64,000 bases of DNA from Ruminococcus flavefaciens (GCA_023667315.1 JAMPAI010000012.1:1-64000); one strand, 5' to 3'. Numbered from the stretch's first letter, positions 32,491 to 41,743 are shown. Numbers and translations: made by a program. Notes: a model not told the origin generated them from the sequence alone.

Positions 32491-34818
32491 TTATTGAGCC
32501 ACCTGCTTTTCTGTATTCTGTTCTTTGGAGCCGCCCTTGGCCACACGCTGCGCCTGGTCGCCAAAGGGATCCTTCATGCTGAACGCCTGTTCACCGTAAT
32601 ACTTGGCATCCAGTTCGGCATCGGAAAGTCCCTTTACGTACTTATCCAAAAAGCGGAAGAAACGGCGTTGCCAAAGGATGCCGTTCTGCGGCTGCAGCAC
32701 CCAGTGGTTTTCGTCAGGGAAAATCAGCAGTTCGGCGGGAATGCCGCGCAACACGGCCGAATTGAAGGCCGCCATGCCCTGCGAGGCCAGGATGCGGTAG
32801 TCCAACTCCCCGTGGATCACGAAGATAGGCGCGTCCCACTTATCCACGAAACGGTGGGGCGAATTGGCGTAGCTGCGCTGAGCCACCTTGTTGTCCTTTT
32901 CCCAGAAGGGGCCGCCCAGATCCCAGTTGGTGAACCAAAGTTCTTCGGTTTCGGCATACTGCTGTTCAAGATTGAACATGCCGTCGTGGGCAATGAAGCC
33001 CTTGAAGCGCTTTTCGTGATGACCGGCCAGCCAATACACCGAGAACGCCCCGTAGCTGGCGCCCACGCAACCCAGACGGTCTTTATCCACATAGGGTTCC
33101 TTGCACAGGTCGTCGATGGCCGAGAGGTAGTCTTTCATGTTCTGTCCGCCGTAGTCGCCGCTTATCTGTTCCAGCCATTCCATGCCGAAGCCGGGCAGGC
33201 CGCGGCGGTTGGGCGCGATGATGATATAGTCGTTGGCCGCCATGATCTGCAGGTTCCAGCGATAGCTCCAGAACTGGCTCACCGTACTCTGCGGGCCGCC
33301 TTGGCAGTAGAGCAGGGCGGGGTACTTCTTTTCGGGATCGAAGTGGGGCGGATAAATGACCCAGGCCAGCATCTTCTTGTTGTCGGTGGTCTTGATCCAG
33401 CGTTCTTCCACCTTGCCGGCATCCAGCCTGTCCATGATGTCCTTGTTGATAAAGCTGATTTGCGTCTGGGGATGGATGGCATCCGCATCGGCGGCGCCCA
33501 GGTCAACCGAGAACATTTCTTCGGGTGTGGACATGGAGGCGCGCGTACCCAGCAAGAGGTTTTCGTTTACGGGATACACGCTGTTGTAGTCGTGAACACC
33601 GCCTGTAAGGCATTCTATCGCATTGCTTTCCACTTCCAGGCGGTAAATCTGCGAGAGGGCGTGGTAGTTGCTTATAAAATAGATGTACTTGCTGTCGGCG
33701 CTCCACTGCAGGCCGTTGGCGTTCTGGTCGAAATCGCGCGTGGCATCCGTCTTTTCGGAGGTCTGCAGGTTGAGCAGCATCAGACGGCTCTTGTCGGATT
33801 CGTAGCCGTCGCGTTCCATGCTTTCCCAGGCCAGGTACTTGCCGTCGGGGCTGAAAGCGGGGTTCACGTCATAGCCCATCATGCCTTCGCTCAGGTTTAC
33901 CGTAGAGCCGGATTCGGGGCTGTACAGATAGATGTCGGTGTTGGTGGAGAGGGCGTAGTCCTTGCCGGTAAGCTTGCGGCAGGTGTAGGCCAGGTATTGA
34001 CCGTCGGTGCTCCAGGCGAACTGTTCGATGCCGCCGAAAGGTTTTACGGGCGACTCGTAGGGTTCATTTTTCAGGATGTCAACCGGTTGCGATGCCTTTA
34101 CCGAACCCAAAGCCGTATTGAGGTCGGCTCCGCTCAGTTCGGAAACAAAGATATGGGGGATGCCGCTGACCCATTCGTCCCAGTGACGGTAGTTCAAGTC
34201 GTTGAAAATCATGCCGCTCGACTTATCCAAATCGGGATAGCGGTCCTGAACCGTGGGTTCGGCCTGCACTTGGCGCACGAAGGCGATCTTGCCTTGGTCG
34301 GGACTCAGCCTGAAGCCTTCCATCCCCCCGGGAATCGAGGTAATCTGAACTGGCTTTAACTGCTTATAAGTATCTGCAATCGTTCCGTTTGCCACATCTA
34401 CCTTAAATACGTTCTTTAAGTCGATTCCGAACATCTGCATGCCGTCGCCGGCGGGGTAGAGATAGGCCAGGGTATGTTCGTTGAGCCAGCACAGATTGTT
34501 TTCGGAGGCGGCGGTACGGGTCAGGCGGCGTACGTTCTGCCCGTCGATGTCGCACAGATAGAGGTCGGTGTTGCCCTTGTTCTCGGCCACGCTGTAGTAG
34601 CGGACCGAATAGGCCACATACTGCCCATCGGGGCTTACGGCCACTTCGCCCAGGCGTCCCATGGCCCACAGGGCTTCGGGGCTGAGCCGTCCGTCTTTGA
34701 TTTCCACCGGCTGCCTGTCGATAATGGCGGGTTTCGCCCCGTTTTTCGTACAGCAGCTTACCATTGCCAAGCTCAAGCCGAACAAACATACGGCCCCGCT
34801 TATCCTCGCAAATTTCAT
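32491..34818 (-). CDS. S9 family prolyl oligopeptidase/dipeptidyl peptidase, lipoprotein
   Basis: A 775-residue peptidase with a lipoprotein signal (LFGLSLAMVSC, Cys near residue 22). The N-terminal half is a WD/beta-propeller-like region (repeated SPDG, WSTDGQYLAY, WSADSKYIYF). The C-terminal alpha/beta-hydrolase domain has the nucleophile motif GASYGAF, the acid in HGELDYRI, and the histidine in DENHWVLQ. Such enzymes remove dipeptides or cut after proline and support peptide use in Bacteroidales. It follows the GNAT-like gene by 29 bases on the same strand. Confidence 0.92.
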   Translation of the reverse strand: MKFARISGAVCLFGLSLAMVSCCTKNGAKPAIIDRQPVEIKDGRLSPEALWAMGRLGEVAVSPDGQYVAYSVRYYSVAENKGNTDLYLCDIDGQNVRRLTRTAASENNLCWLNEHTLAYLYPAGDGMQMFGIDLKNVFKVDVANGTIADTYKQLKPVQITSIPGGMEGFRLSPDQGKIAFVRQVQAEPTVQDRYPDLDKSSGMIFNDLNYRHWDEWVSGIPHIFVSELSGADLNTALGSVKASQPVDILKNEPYESPVKPFGGIEQFAWSTDGQYLAYTCRKLTGKDYALSTNTDIYLYSPESGSTVNLSEGMMGYDVNPAFSPDGKYLAWESMERDGYESDKSRLMLLNLQTSEKTDATRDFDQNANGLQWSADSKYIYFISNYHALSQIYRLEVESNAIECLTGGVHDYNSVYPVNENLLLGTRASMSTPEEMFSVDLGAADADAIHPQTQISFINKDIMDRLDAGKVEERWIKTTDNKKMLAWVIYPPHFDPEKKYPALLYCQGGPQSTVSQFWSYRWNLQIMAANDYIIIAPNRRGLPGFGMEWLEQISGDYGGQNMKDYLSAIDDLCKEPYVDKDRLGCVGASYGAFSVYWLAGHHEKRFKGFIAHDGMFNLEQQYAETEELWFTNWDLGGPFWEKDNKVAQRSYANSPHRFVDKWDAPIFVIHGELDYRILASQGMAAFNSAVLRGIPAELLIFPDENHWVLQPQNGILWQRRFFRFLDKYVKGLSDAELDAKYYGEQAFSMKDPFGDQAQRVAKGGSKEQNTEKQVAQ

Positions 34819-34847
34819 CTCTGTAAGGTTTTATTGTTGATTGATAA

Positions 34848-36044
34848 TTATTTGCCTTCTTCTTTCAAATACTTCTCGCGGGTATCCTTGGCGATGATCG
34901 AAGAACGTTCGAATTCCCGGTTCTCATCGAAAAGGATACGGTAGGTATAATGCCGCTGATGGAACTCGGCGCCCACGTTTTCGTGCAGGGCGCGCATCTT
35001 GGGGTTGAAGTCGCCCACCCACGAAAGTTCCAGATGGGTGTAGCTCAGTTTCTTCATCACTTCGTTGAGATGCCAGAAAAGCAGCGACTCGATGCCGGCG
35101 CGCTGGTACCTGGGCTTGATGCCCATAATCGTGAGCCGGGTGCGGGTCATCACGTGCCGCCGCTTCATCCAAAGGAAACGCAACTTATTGATTAACGTTA
35201 ATTTGCCATCAAACTTACGGAAGATGGGCGAGGCATCGGGAATCATCACCAGAAAGGCGATGGGCTCGTCGTTGCAGTAGGCGAACCAAATCATGCGCTC
35301 GTCGATCAGCCCCTTGCCCTCGCGCAGTTCCTTGCGCATGGTTTCGGTCTGCAGGGGCACGAAGTTTTCGTGGAAGCGCCAGGCGTCGTCATACACCTCT
35401 TTCATATCGTGCATATAGCGTTCCACCTTCTTCATTTCCAGATGGCGGCAGGAATATTCGGGCTTGGAACGCACCCAGTTGGCCACTTTCCAGAAGCGTT
35501 CGGGAAAGGGCTTGGTGTAGTCGAGCAGGTTGCTCACCTGTTCGAAATAGAGTTTAAAGCCGTAGTTTTCAAAAAGTTTCTTGTAGTAGGGGGGATTGTA
35601 GTTCATGCCCCAGCCGGAAGCCGAGAAGCCCTCCACGAGCAAGCCCCAGTAGTTGTCGTTCTCCCCGAAGTTGATCGGCCCGTCCATGGCCTGCATGCCA
35701 TGATTCTGCAGCCAGTCCCGGCAGGCATCGAACAGCATGTTGGCCGCTTGTTGGTCATCGATGCACTCGAAAAAGCCCATGCCGCCCGTAGGCTGCTGGA
35801 ACGTATAGGCCTTCTTGCCGTTCACGAAAGCCGCCGTACGACCGATAATCTGCTGGTTGTCATCGTAAAGCAGAAAGCGGGTGGCCGCTCCATTTTCGTA
35901 GAACTCGTTCTTGCCGGGCGTAAAGATGGCTTCGACCATTTTCTCGAAAGGCGCCGAGAAATTGGGGTCGTTCCGGTAAAAATCGCGCTGGAACTTATGC
36001 CAGGCCTTTTTGTCCGCAGTGGAGATGACTTCTTTTATCTGCAT
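34848..36044 (-). CDS. GNAT-like N-acyltransferase domain protein
   Basis: A 398-residue soluble protein common in Bacteroidetes: an N-terminal part (KAWHKFQRDFYRNDPNFSAP, GRTAAFVNGKKAYTF, FGENDNYWGLLVEGF) and a C-terminal GNAT-like fold (IAFLVMIPDASP, LTIMGIKPRYQRAGIESLLF, LSWVGDFNPKMRALHENVGA). Acetyl-CoA binding is suggested by the RYQRAGIESLLF motif. Substrate unknown. It is divergent from wecB and cotranscribed with the S9 peptidase gene. Confidence 0.75.
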   Translation of the reverse strand: MQIKEVISTADKKAWHKFQRDFYRNDPNFSAPFEKMVEAIFTPGKNEFYENGAATRFLLYDDNQQIIGRTAAFVNGKKAYTFQQPTGGMGFFECIDDQQAANMLFDACRDWLQNHGMQAMDGPINFGENDNYWGLLVEGFSASGWGMNYNPPYYKKLFENYGFKLYFEQVSNLLDYTKPFPERFWKVANWVRSKPEYSCRHLEMKKVERYMHDMKEVYDDAWRFHENFVPLQTETMRKELREGKGLIDERMIWFAYCNDEPIAFLVMIPDASPIFRKFDGKLTLINKLRFLWMKRRHVMTRTRLTIMGIKPRYQRAGIESLLFWHLNEVMKKLSYTHLELSWVGDFNPKMRALHENVGAEFHQRHYTYRILFDENREFERSSIIAKDTREKYLKEEGK

Positions 36045-36114
36045 GGTTCACAAATGTTTACCGAGAGGCTTGCGCCGTCCCGTACAGGGTGGTAAAAATA
36101 CGTGTTTTTTTTCA

Positions 36115-36122
36115 TACATTTG
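36115..36122 (+). promoter_or_regulatory. -7 promoter element of the wecB operon
   Basis: TACATTTG, a perfect -7 match, 25 bases before the ATG at 36148. A TTTG at the correct upstream spacing is lacking. Confidence 0.5.
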
Positions 36123-36147
36123 TTGCCTGTACCATACCACACGCCCG

Positions 36148-37266
36148 ATGTCCATTCATCAGCCCAGTATAAAGATAGCCACCGTGGTGGGAGCGCGCCC
36201 TCAGTTCGTCAAGGCCGCCGCCCTGAGCCGCGCCTTTGCCGGACAGCCCGGAATCGAGGAATTCATCATCCATACCGGGCAGCATTACGATGATGCCATG
36301 TCGGAGGTCTTTTTTCGCGAACTGGAGATTCCTTCTGCCCGCTATCACTTGGGAATCAGCAAGGAAACGATGCCCGAGGGGGAACGGAACGCCGCCTCCG
36401 TATTGGGAAAGACCGTGCAGGAAATAGCGCGCGTGCTTGAAAGGGAAAAGCCCCGGTGGGTGCTGGTCTATGGCGACACCGATTCCACCTTGACGGGGGC
36501 ATTGGCGGCGGCCAAGTGCGGCATCGAGCTGATTCATGTGGAAGCCGGACTGCGTTCCTACAACGACCGGATGCCGGAAGAACTGAACCGCGTGCTGGCC
36601 GACCGCATGTCTAGGCTCTTGTTCTGCCCCACAGACCGGGCGGTCAAGAACCTCCAAAAGGAGGGCTTCGACCGGCTTTCCGCCCGCATTTTCAGGGTCG
36701 GCGACCTGATGCAGGATGCCGCCGTATTCTACAGCCCAAAGGCTAAACCGATACCTGATATAAAAGAATGTAATAATTTTGTTCTGTGCACTATCCATCG
36801 AATTGAAAATACATCGAATCCTACGGTTCTGAACCGTATTTTCCAGGCCTTGGATCGGGTGGCCGAACGGATGCCGCTGGTTATGCCCCTGCATCCGGGC
36901 ACGCGCAAACGCCTGCAGGATAACGGCTACGGTTTCGACCGCTCCAACATCCGCTTTATCGAGCCTGTGGGCTATTTAGAAATGGTTTTTCTGTTGCAGC
37001 ACTGCCATTTCGTGATGACCGACAGCGGGGGCGTGCAGAAGGAAGCCTACTTCTTCGGAAAGATGTGCCTGACCCTGCGCGAAGAAACCGAATGGACGGA
37101 ATTGGTGGAAAACCGCTGCAACATTCTGGTTGGCAGCGACGTGGATAAAATTACGGAAACCGCAGGTACAGTATGGGAGTCCGATACCCGAAACTTCGTG
37201 CCGGGGCTGTACGGGCAGGGAAACACAGGGGCGGAAATAGCCCGCATCATCCTTCAAAACAGTTAA
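36148..37266 (+). CDS. wecB: UDP-N-acetylglucosamine 2-epimerase (non-hydrolysing)
   Basis: A 372-residue cytosolic enzyme interconverting UDP-GlcNAc and UDP-ManNAc for surface polysaccharides. Visible family motifs: VVGARPQFVKAAALSRAF at the N-terminus, IHTGQHYDDAMS, VYGDTDSTLTGALAA, HVEAGLRSYNDRMPEELNR, MPLHPGTRKRL and TDSGGVQKEAYFFGK. The frame is open further upstream, but ATG 36148 gives the normal N-terminus. It heads a tightly packed five-gene polysaccharide operon (4-base gap or overlapping starts). Confidence 0.95.
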   Translation: MSIHQPSIKIATVVGARPQFVKAAALSRAFAGQPGIEEFIIHTGQHYDDAMSEVFFRELEIPSARYHLGISKETMPEGERNAASVLGKTVQEIARVLEREKPRWVLVYGDTDSTLTGALAAAKCGIELIHVEAGLRSYNDRMPEELNRVLADRMSRLLFCPTDRAVKNLQKEGFDRLSARIFRVGDLMQDAAVFYSPKAKPIPDIKECNNFVLCTIHRIENTSNPTVLNRIFQALDRVAERMPLVMPLHPGTRKRLQDNGYGFDRSNIRFIEPVGYLEMVFLLQHCHFVMTDSGGVQKEAYFFGKMCLTLREETEWTELVENRCNILVGSDVDKITETAGTVWESDTRNFVPGLYGQGNTGAEIARIILQNS

Positions 37267-37270
37267 TGCC

Positions 37271-38653
37271 ATGACTTTACACGAAAACGCGCTGGCATAT
37301 TTACTACGTTTTTTAACGGGTCTGGACGACGAGGCGATCCTGCGCACCTTCCGCATCGGCTATACGGCTGATGAAGACAAGTTCGGGCATTACGACCTCG
37401 TCTTTATCCCTTCCGGATTTTTTGAGGCCGAAAACTACGGCAAGGCGGCTTCCATTCCTCAATCGATACAGGAAATCAATGGAATCCCTTTTCTCTATGG
37501 CAGACCGGAAGTGGAGAAAAGGGGGGATACCGTACTGGTTCACGCCGACCTTCCGGCCTCGGCTTTCTTCTTTCTGAGCCGCTACGAGGAAATATGCCGC
37601 CGCGAGGTTCGCGACATTCACGGGCGTTTCCCCGGAAAGCAGTCGCTTGCCTACAGGCACAACCTGCTCAGCCGCCCGTTGGTGGACGAGTATGGACTAC
37701 TGATACGCCAATGGCTCCGCAGCGCGGGCAAGGACATTCCCGAACCAGAGCCCAAGGTGGGCAAGGTATGGGTCACACACGATTTGGACCAGCCGTTTTT
37801 CTGCAAGAGCCTCAGGTCGGTAGCCCGCGAAACCATACACGGCAAAGGCCTCCTGTATGCCCTGAAGGTGTTTTTCGGCAAAATTGACGACCCTTACGAC
37901 ACCTTCTCATGGATGTTCCAGGCCGAAGAGGAACACCTCAAGAAGATGCCGTACCCCTGCCAGACCATCTACTTCATCAAGGCCGGCGGCGTGCATGTGT
38001 ACGACAAACCACATTACAGACTCCGCCGCAAACGCATCCGGCGCCTGCTGCAGGAAATAGCCTCACACAAGGTTCTCTTGGGCTTGCACGGCAGTTATTC
38101 GGCGGCCGAAATAGGGGCGTCTTTATTGGAAAAGAAGCAGTTGGAACTGTTTGCCAAACGTAGGCTTGGCATCGGCCGCAACAAGATATTCCTCTTCAGG
38201 AGCCACTACCTTCGCTCCCGTGAACCGGAAGACTTCCGTAAGCTCGAAAAAATCGGCATCACCGACGACTTTACGATGGGATATGCGGACGTGGCAGGTT
38301 TCCGCCTGGGCACCAGCCGTCCCGTGGTGTGGATCGACCCCGCGCGCGGCACGCTTTCCAAACTGGTTCTGCACCCGCTCACCGTTATGGACAGCACGCT
38401 CTATCAAAAAGAGTATATGTACCTTAACGAAGATGCCGCCAAGGAATACTGCGCCGGTCTTTTCGAAAAGACAAGACGGTTCGGGGGCGATATCTGCCTG
38501 TTGTGGCACAACACCACGCTTACCGGCAGCGCCTATCCGGGAGCCGCCGTCCCCTGGGCACGTTCGTTTTATCTTTATGTGCTTGATTACTTAGCCAATA
38601 TGGAATCTCCCGATACGATTTCGGAAGAAAGCACCATAAGTTCCCTGCTATGA
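37271..38653 (+). CDS. polysaccharide deacetylase family-like protein
   Basis: A 460-residue protein resembling the Bacteroidetes O-antigen cluster proteins with a deacetylase-like (CE4/NodB) barrel. The N-terminal region (to about residue 155) is a family-specific domain (SAFFFLSRYEEICRREVRD). The barrel has a metal-site-like VTHDLDQPFF, TIYFIKAGG, GLHGSYSAAE, FLFRSHYLR and LLWHNTTLTG. The DLD and H motifs suggest metal-dependent hydrolysis, perhaps N-deacetylation of a hexosamine made with the wecB product. Activity is inferred. Confidence 0.75.
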   Translation: MTLHENALAYLLRFLTGLDDEAILRTFRIGYTADEDKFGHYDLVFIPSGFFEAENYGKAASIPQSIQEINGIPFLYGRPEVEKRGDTVLVHADLPASAFFFLSRYEEICRREVRDIHGRFPGKQSLAYRHNLLSRPLVDEYGLLIRQWLRSAGKDIPEPEPKVGKVWVTHDLDQPFFCKSLRSVARETIHGKGLLYALKVFFGKIDDPYDTFSWMFQAEEEHLKKMPYPCQTIYFIKAGGVHVYDKPHYRLRRKRIRRLLQEIASHKVLLGLHGSYSAAEIGASLLEKKQLELFAKRRLGIGRNKIFLFRSHYLRSREPEDFRKLEKIGITDDFTMGYADVAGFRLGTSRPVVWIDPARGTLSKLVLHPLTVMDSTLYQKEYMYLNEDAAKEYCAGLFEKTRRFGGDICLLWHNTTLTGSAYPGAAVPWARSFYLYVLDYLANMESPDTISEESTISSLL

Positions 38654-39876
38654 AGGTCCTGATTGTCTGCGACGCTTTCCCGCCCGAATTCGCTCCCCGC
38701 ATGGGCTACCTGTGCAAATATCTGCCCCGTATGGGCTGCACGGCCGATGTGGTGTGCGAGCAGTGTTCCGACGACCGGCGCTTTGCCTTCCTGGAAAATA
38801 CGGCCGGAGACGTAAAGCGCATACGCTTCTATAGCTCCCTTTCCATGCCCAGGCCCCGGGGCGAATGGTTGCGCCTGATGTTCCGCGACCTGTTTTTCCA
38901 TTACAAAGACAAAAGGTTATTTAAAGAAATACAGAAAGATAAGGCTTGGGACGGCTACGATTTGGTGCTGTGCAGCACCTACCGTACCTTTCCTCTCCGG
39001 GCGGCGGCAAAACTGGCCAACCACTTCCACGTACCTTTGGTGGCCGATTTGCGCGACATCGTGGAGCAGTATCCCGACCGCTCGTACCTTACGCACCGCC
39101 TGCCATTCGCCGCACTCCTTACCCGGCACCTGCTCAAAGAACGGAACAGGGTTCTGAAAAAGGCTGCCGCCGTAGTGAGCGTTTCCGAATGGCACCGCGA
39201 TTTCCTGAAACGTTTCAATCCGAATACTCACCTGATTTACAACGGATACGACCCCGAACTATTCTTTCCCGCACCACAGCCGGATCCGTGTTTCCGTATC
39301 GTGTTCACCGGGCGGATGATCAGCGTGGGGAACCGCAATCCCGAATGGCTGTTTGCGGCGGTTTCCAACCTGATAAAGTCGGGCAGGTTAGGCAGACACG
39401 ATTTCCGCATCTGCTGGCATACCGACGGCGATACGATGCAATTCATTAAAAAGGAGGCGGAAAAGTACGGAATAGGGGATGTAACCGAGTGTTCGGGCTA
39501 TGTGCCGGCCGAACAGGTGTCGGCCTTGTTGAACCAGGCATCCCTCTTGCTGCAGCTGGCCAATGTGTCGGATGCCAAGGGGCCGAAAGGGGTGATGACC
39601 ACCAAATTTTTCGAGGCCCTGGCGGTGGGGAAGCCCTTGCTTTTGATTCCGGGCGACCGAAGCTATCTGGAAGAACTTATACGCCGATACGATTGCGGAC
39701 TGGCGGCCACCGATGTAGAAAGCGTAGAAACATTTATTGAAAACCAATACAATAAGTGGAAACAGACGGGAAGCACGCAAATCGGGGTGCATCCGGAAAT
39801 AGCCCGTCTGTTCTCGAGGGAACAGCAGGCAGGGCAGTTCCTGCAACTTTTCAACACCATCCTGAACCATGAATAA
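38650..39876 (+). CDS. glycosyltransferase family 4-like protein
   Basis: A 408-residue GT-B glycosyltransferase. N-terminal domain: VLIVCDAFPPEFAPRMGYLC and ADLRDIVEQYP. C-terminal domain: YNGYDPELFFPAP, RIVFTGRMISVGNRNPEWLF, a donor-binding TKFFEALAVGKPLLLIPGDR. No signal or membrane helices. The start overlaps the previous stop (ATGA), indicating coupling. It probably extends a surface polysaccharide or glycan on a lipid carrier; donor unknown. Confidence 0.88.
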   Translation: MKVLIVCDAFPPEFAPRMGYLCKYLPRMGCTADVVCEQCSDDRRFAFLENTAGDVKRIRFYSSLSMPRPRGEWLRLMFRDLFFHYKDKRLFKEIQKDKAWDGYDLVLCSTYRTFPLRAAAKLANHFHVPLVADLRDIVEQYPDRSYLTHRLPFAALLTRHLLKERNRVLKKAAAVVSVSEWHRDFLKRFNPNTHLIYNGYDPELFFPAPQPDPCFRIVFTGRMISVGNRNPEWLFAAVSNLIKSGRLGRHDFRICWHTDGDTMQFIKKEAEKYGIGDVTECSGYVPAEQVSALLNQASLLLQLANVSDAKGPKGVMTTKFFEALAVGKPLLLIPGDRSYLEELIRRYDCGLAATDVESVETFIENQYNKWKQTGSTQIGVHPEIARLFSREQQAGQFLQLFNTILNHE

Positions 39877-40759
39877 GTCGTTGACGCAAAATTCCTTATT
39901 TATACAGGACTGGTGGTGGGAGGCTGTTTGCCCCTCCCAAGAACGGATGATACTGAAAACGGAGGGCGGTGCACGTTGGAATATGGCCTGCATCCGTCGC
40001 TTAGGCATGTTCAGCCTCTGCGCGATGCCGCCGCTGACCCAGCACGCCGGGCCTTATCTTTCCGACAGAAGCGATTTCATCAAGATGCTCGCCCAAATTC
40101 CCCCAAAGCGGCAAATCTGCATAAATGTAGGTTTCGCATTGAATGAAGAAGAATGCCGTTTTGCCGCAAAACAGGGAATGAAGGTCGTAAGGAGGCAGAG
40201 TCACCGCCTGGAAGACCTCTCTGACCTGGAGGCAGTTTACCGCAACGTCAAACCGCCACGGCAACGGCAGATACGTAAGGCCGAACGCCTGCTGAAAACA
40301 GTGGAAATCGATGATATCGAACCGCTTATAGCGTTGCAGACCGAAACGTTCCACCGGCAGGGTTTGCGTTCACCGTATCCACCGCAAACAGTACGGAACC
40401 TATACCGGGCCATACAACAGCATGATGCCGGCCGGCTGATTGCGCTTGCCGATGCCCAAGACCGGATTATGGCCTGCGGGTTGTTCGTGCACGACGACAC
40501 CACCTGCTATAGTCTGACCCACGGCTACGATACGCTTGCCCACGACATGGGCGCGGGCAGTCTCCTGCAGTGGGAAGGCATCCGCTACGCCGCTTCAAAA
40601 AATCTTGTATTTGATTTTGAAGGTTCTAATATAGAATCGATTGCGCAATTTAATTCAAGTTTCGGTGCAATACCTGTAACGTACTCCCGGATAGAACGCC
40701 ACACTACGTTTTTTCGCGTCGGCGAGCGGGTATGGCGCTTACTAAAACGAATCCGATGA
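39869..40759 (+). CDS. GNAT/FemAB-like acyltransferase
   Basis: A 296-residue protein of the two-domain GNAT fold found in polysaccharide clusters (acetyltransferase 6/FemAB-like): PPRQRQIRKAERLLKTVEID, LQTETFHRQGLRSPYP, MACGLFVHDDTTCYSLTHGY, LLQWEGIRYAASKNLVFDF and EGSNIESIAQFNSSFGA. It probably adds an acyl or aminoacyl group to a sugar. It overlaps the glycosyltransferase gene by eight bases. No catalytic residue is certain. Confidence 0.75.
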   Translation: MNKSLTQNSLFIQDWWWEAVCPSQERMILKTEGGARWNMACIRRLGMFSLCAMPPLTQHAGPYLSDRSDFIKMLAQIPPKRQICINVGFALNEEECRFAAKQGMKVVRRQSHRLEDLSDLEAVYRNVKPPRQRQIRKAERLLKTVEIDDIEPLIALQTETFHRQGLRSPYPPQTVRNLYRAIQQHDAGRLIALADAQDRIMACGLFVHDDTTCYSLTHGYDTLAHDMGAGSLLQWEGIRYAASKNLVFDFEGSNIESIAQFNSSFGAIPVTYSRIERHTTFFRVGERVWRLLKRIR

Positions 40760-41124
40760 ACGGGCTTTACACCATTCTGCTGCTCTTGGTTTCCAACGTC
40801 TTCATGACCTTGGCCTGGTACGGGCACCTCAAACTGCAGGAAATGAAAATCAGCACGAGCTGGCCGCTGATCCTGGTCATCTTGTTCTCGTGGGGCATCG
40901 CCCTGTTCGAATACGCCTGTCAGGTTCCGGCCAACCGCATCGGCTTCCGCGAAAACGGCGGCCCGTTCAGTCTGGTGCAGCTGAAGGTGATACAGGAAGC
41001 CATCTCATTGATAGTCTTTACCGCCATAGCCATGTTCATGTTCAAAGGCGAGCAGCTTCACTGGAACCACGTGGCGGCGTTTGGGTGCTTATTGTTAGCC
41101 GTCTACCTTGTCTTTATGAAATAA
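40756..41124 (+). CDS. DUF486/DMT-like small membrane protein
   Basis: A 122-residue protein with four membrane helices (YTILLLLVSNVFMTLAWYGH, WPLILVILFSWGIALFEYA, QEAISLIVFTAIAMFMFKG, HVAAFGCLLLAVYLVFM) and the conserved CQVPANRIGF segment of the DUF486 family, related to small drug/metabolite transporters. ATG 40756 overlaps the previous stop (ATGA), preferred to the upstream ATG at 40732. The stop TAA (41122-41124) lies inside the left arm of palindromic element B. Confidence 0.85.
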   Translation: MNGLYTILLLLVSNVFMTLAWYGHLKLQEMKISTSWPLILVILFSWGIALFEYACQVPANRIGFRENGGPFSLVQLKVIQEAISLIVFTAIAMFMFKGEQLHWNHVAAFGCLLLAVYLVFMK

Positions 41125-41247
41125 AGCGTTTTGGACGGCGATCTGCGGCGTTGGGCGGCTTAGGCTCGCTTGGTCACGTACAAAAGTACGCTCCCGCGCG
41201 TTCCTAAGCCGCCCGCCTTGCATCTCACCATCCAAAACGCTTTATTT
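41119..41247 (+). repeat. palindromic element, complete copy B (3' end of DUF486 gene)
   Basis: Perfect 17-bp outer arms (41119-41135 and 41231-41247), inner arms GGGCGGCTTAGG (41153-41164) and CCTAAGCCGCCC (41203-41214), and a central CGTAC-AAAA-GTACG hairpin (41177-41190). It shares TTTTGGACGG, ATCTGC, GGTCACGTAC, GTACGCTCCC, GCATCTCACC and CCAAAA with copy A at 14985-15111. The left arm includes the last codon and stop of the preceding gene, repeated in inverted form in the right arm. Confidence 0.9.
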
Positions 41248-41269
41248 CCCAGCGCATCGGCATTTGCAA

Positions 41270-41297
41270 TTGGACGGCGATCTGCGGCGTTGGGCGG
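41270..41297 (+). repeat. fragment D of the palindromic element
   Basis: 28 bases identical to 41131-41158 (begins TTGGACGGCGATCTGC) placed 22 bases after copy B, without a matching right half. A partial tandem duplication or an adjacent truncated insertion. Confidence 0.8.
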
Positions 41298-41415
41298 ATT
41301 GGTTGCGGAATGTGCATGTGGATTGTTTTGGCGGTTTTCAAATTTGAATATAATCTATATTATGTTAACTAAGAAAAAAATAACTGCAAGACAAAACCCA
41401 GATTCCGGATCCCCT
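41298..41415. other. AT-rich non-coding spacer
   Basis: No gene, promoter or hairpin of note between the palindromic element fragments and the structured repeat. Confidence 0.5.
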
Positions 41416-41532
41416 CGCCGAAGGCGCCCACCGCGCGCAAGCAAAGCGAGTGCGCTCAACAACCGCCAGAGGCTCAAATTTTCCGCGCAAGAGCAAAGCG
41501 ACTTGCGCCACACGCAAGCGAAGCAAGCGTGT
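41416..41532 (+). repeat. cluster of short palindromes before structured repeat copy 2
   Basis: Starts with CGCCGAAGGCGCCCACCGCG as at 29756-29775. Contains GCGCAAG, AGCAAAGCGA, CTTGCGC (41485-41508) and a second hairpin with arms CACGC and GCGTG (41511-41531), giving more short hairpins than copy 1 has. Confidence 0.7.
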
Positions 41533-41743
41533 TAAACCAACCACCAGAGGTACCGACCGCAGCGCCGGGTGCGGGTTCTTTCGAGGCAAAGCCTCGGAAG
41601 TTATTCCATAGCACAGGCCAAGTGCGCCGGATGCGGGAGCGGCCGAAGCCTCCGGCCAGCACCAATGCCCTCCGCTGAGGAGCGCCGTCCGCGCAGGACG
41701 CGCCTTTTTTGGTTACTTTTTTGGGCAAAACCAAAAAAGTAAC
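41533..41743 (+). repeat. large structured intergenic repeat, copy 2
   Basis: A 211-bp block matching 29797-30013 in the same orientation. The internal hairpin is CGAGGC-AAA-GCCTCG (41582-41596), with one stem pair changed from G-C to A-T relative to copy 1. The terminal hairpin GTTACTTTTTTGG / CCAAAAAAGTAAC is again a perfect stem (13 bp) although its sequence differs from copy 1. Preserved pairing with changed sequence points to selection on structure. Confidence 0.88.
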
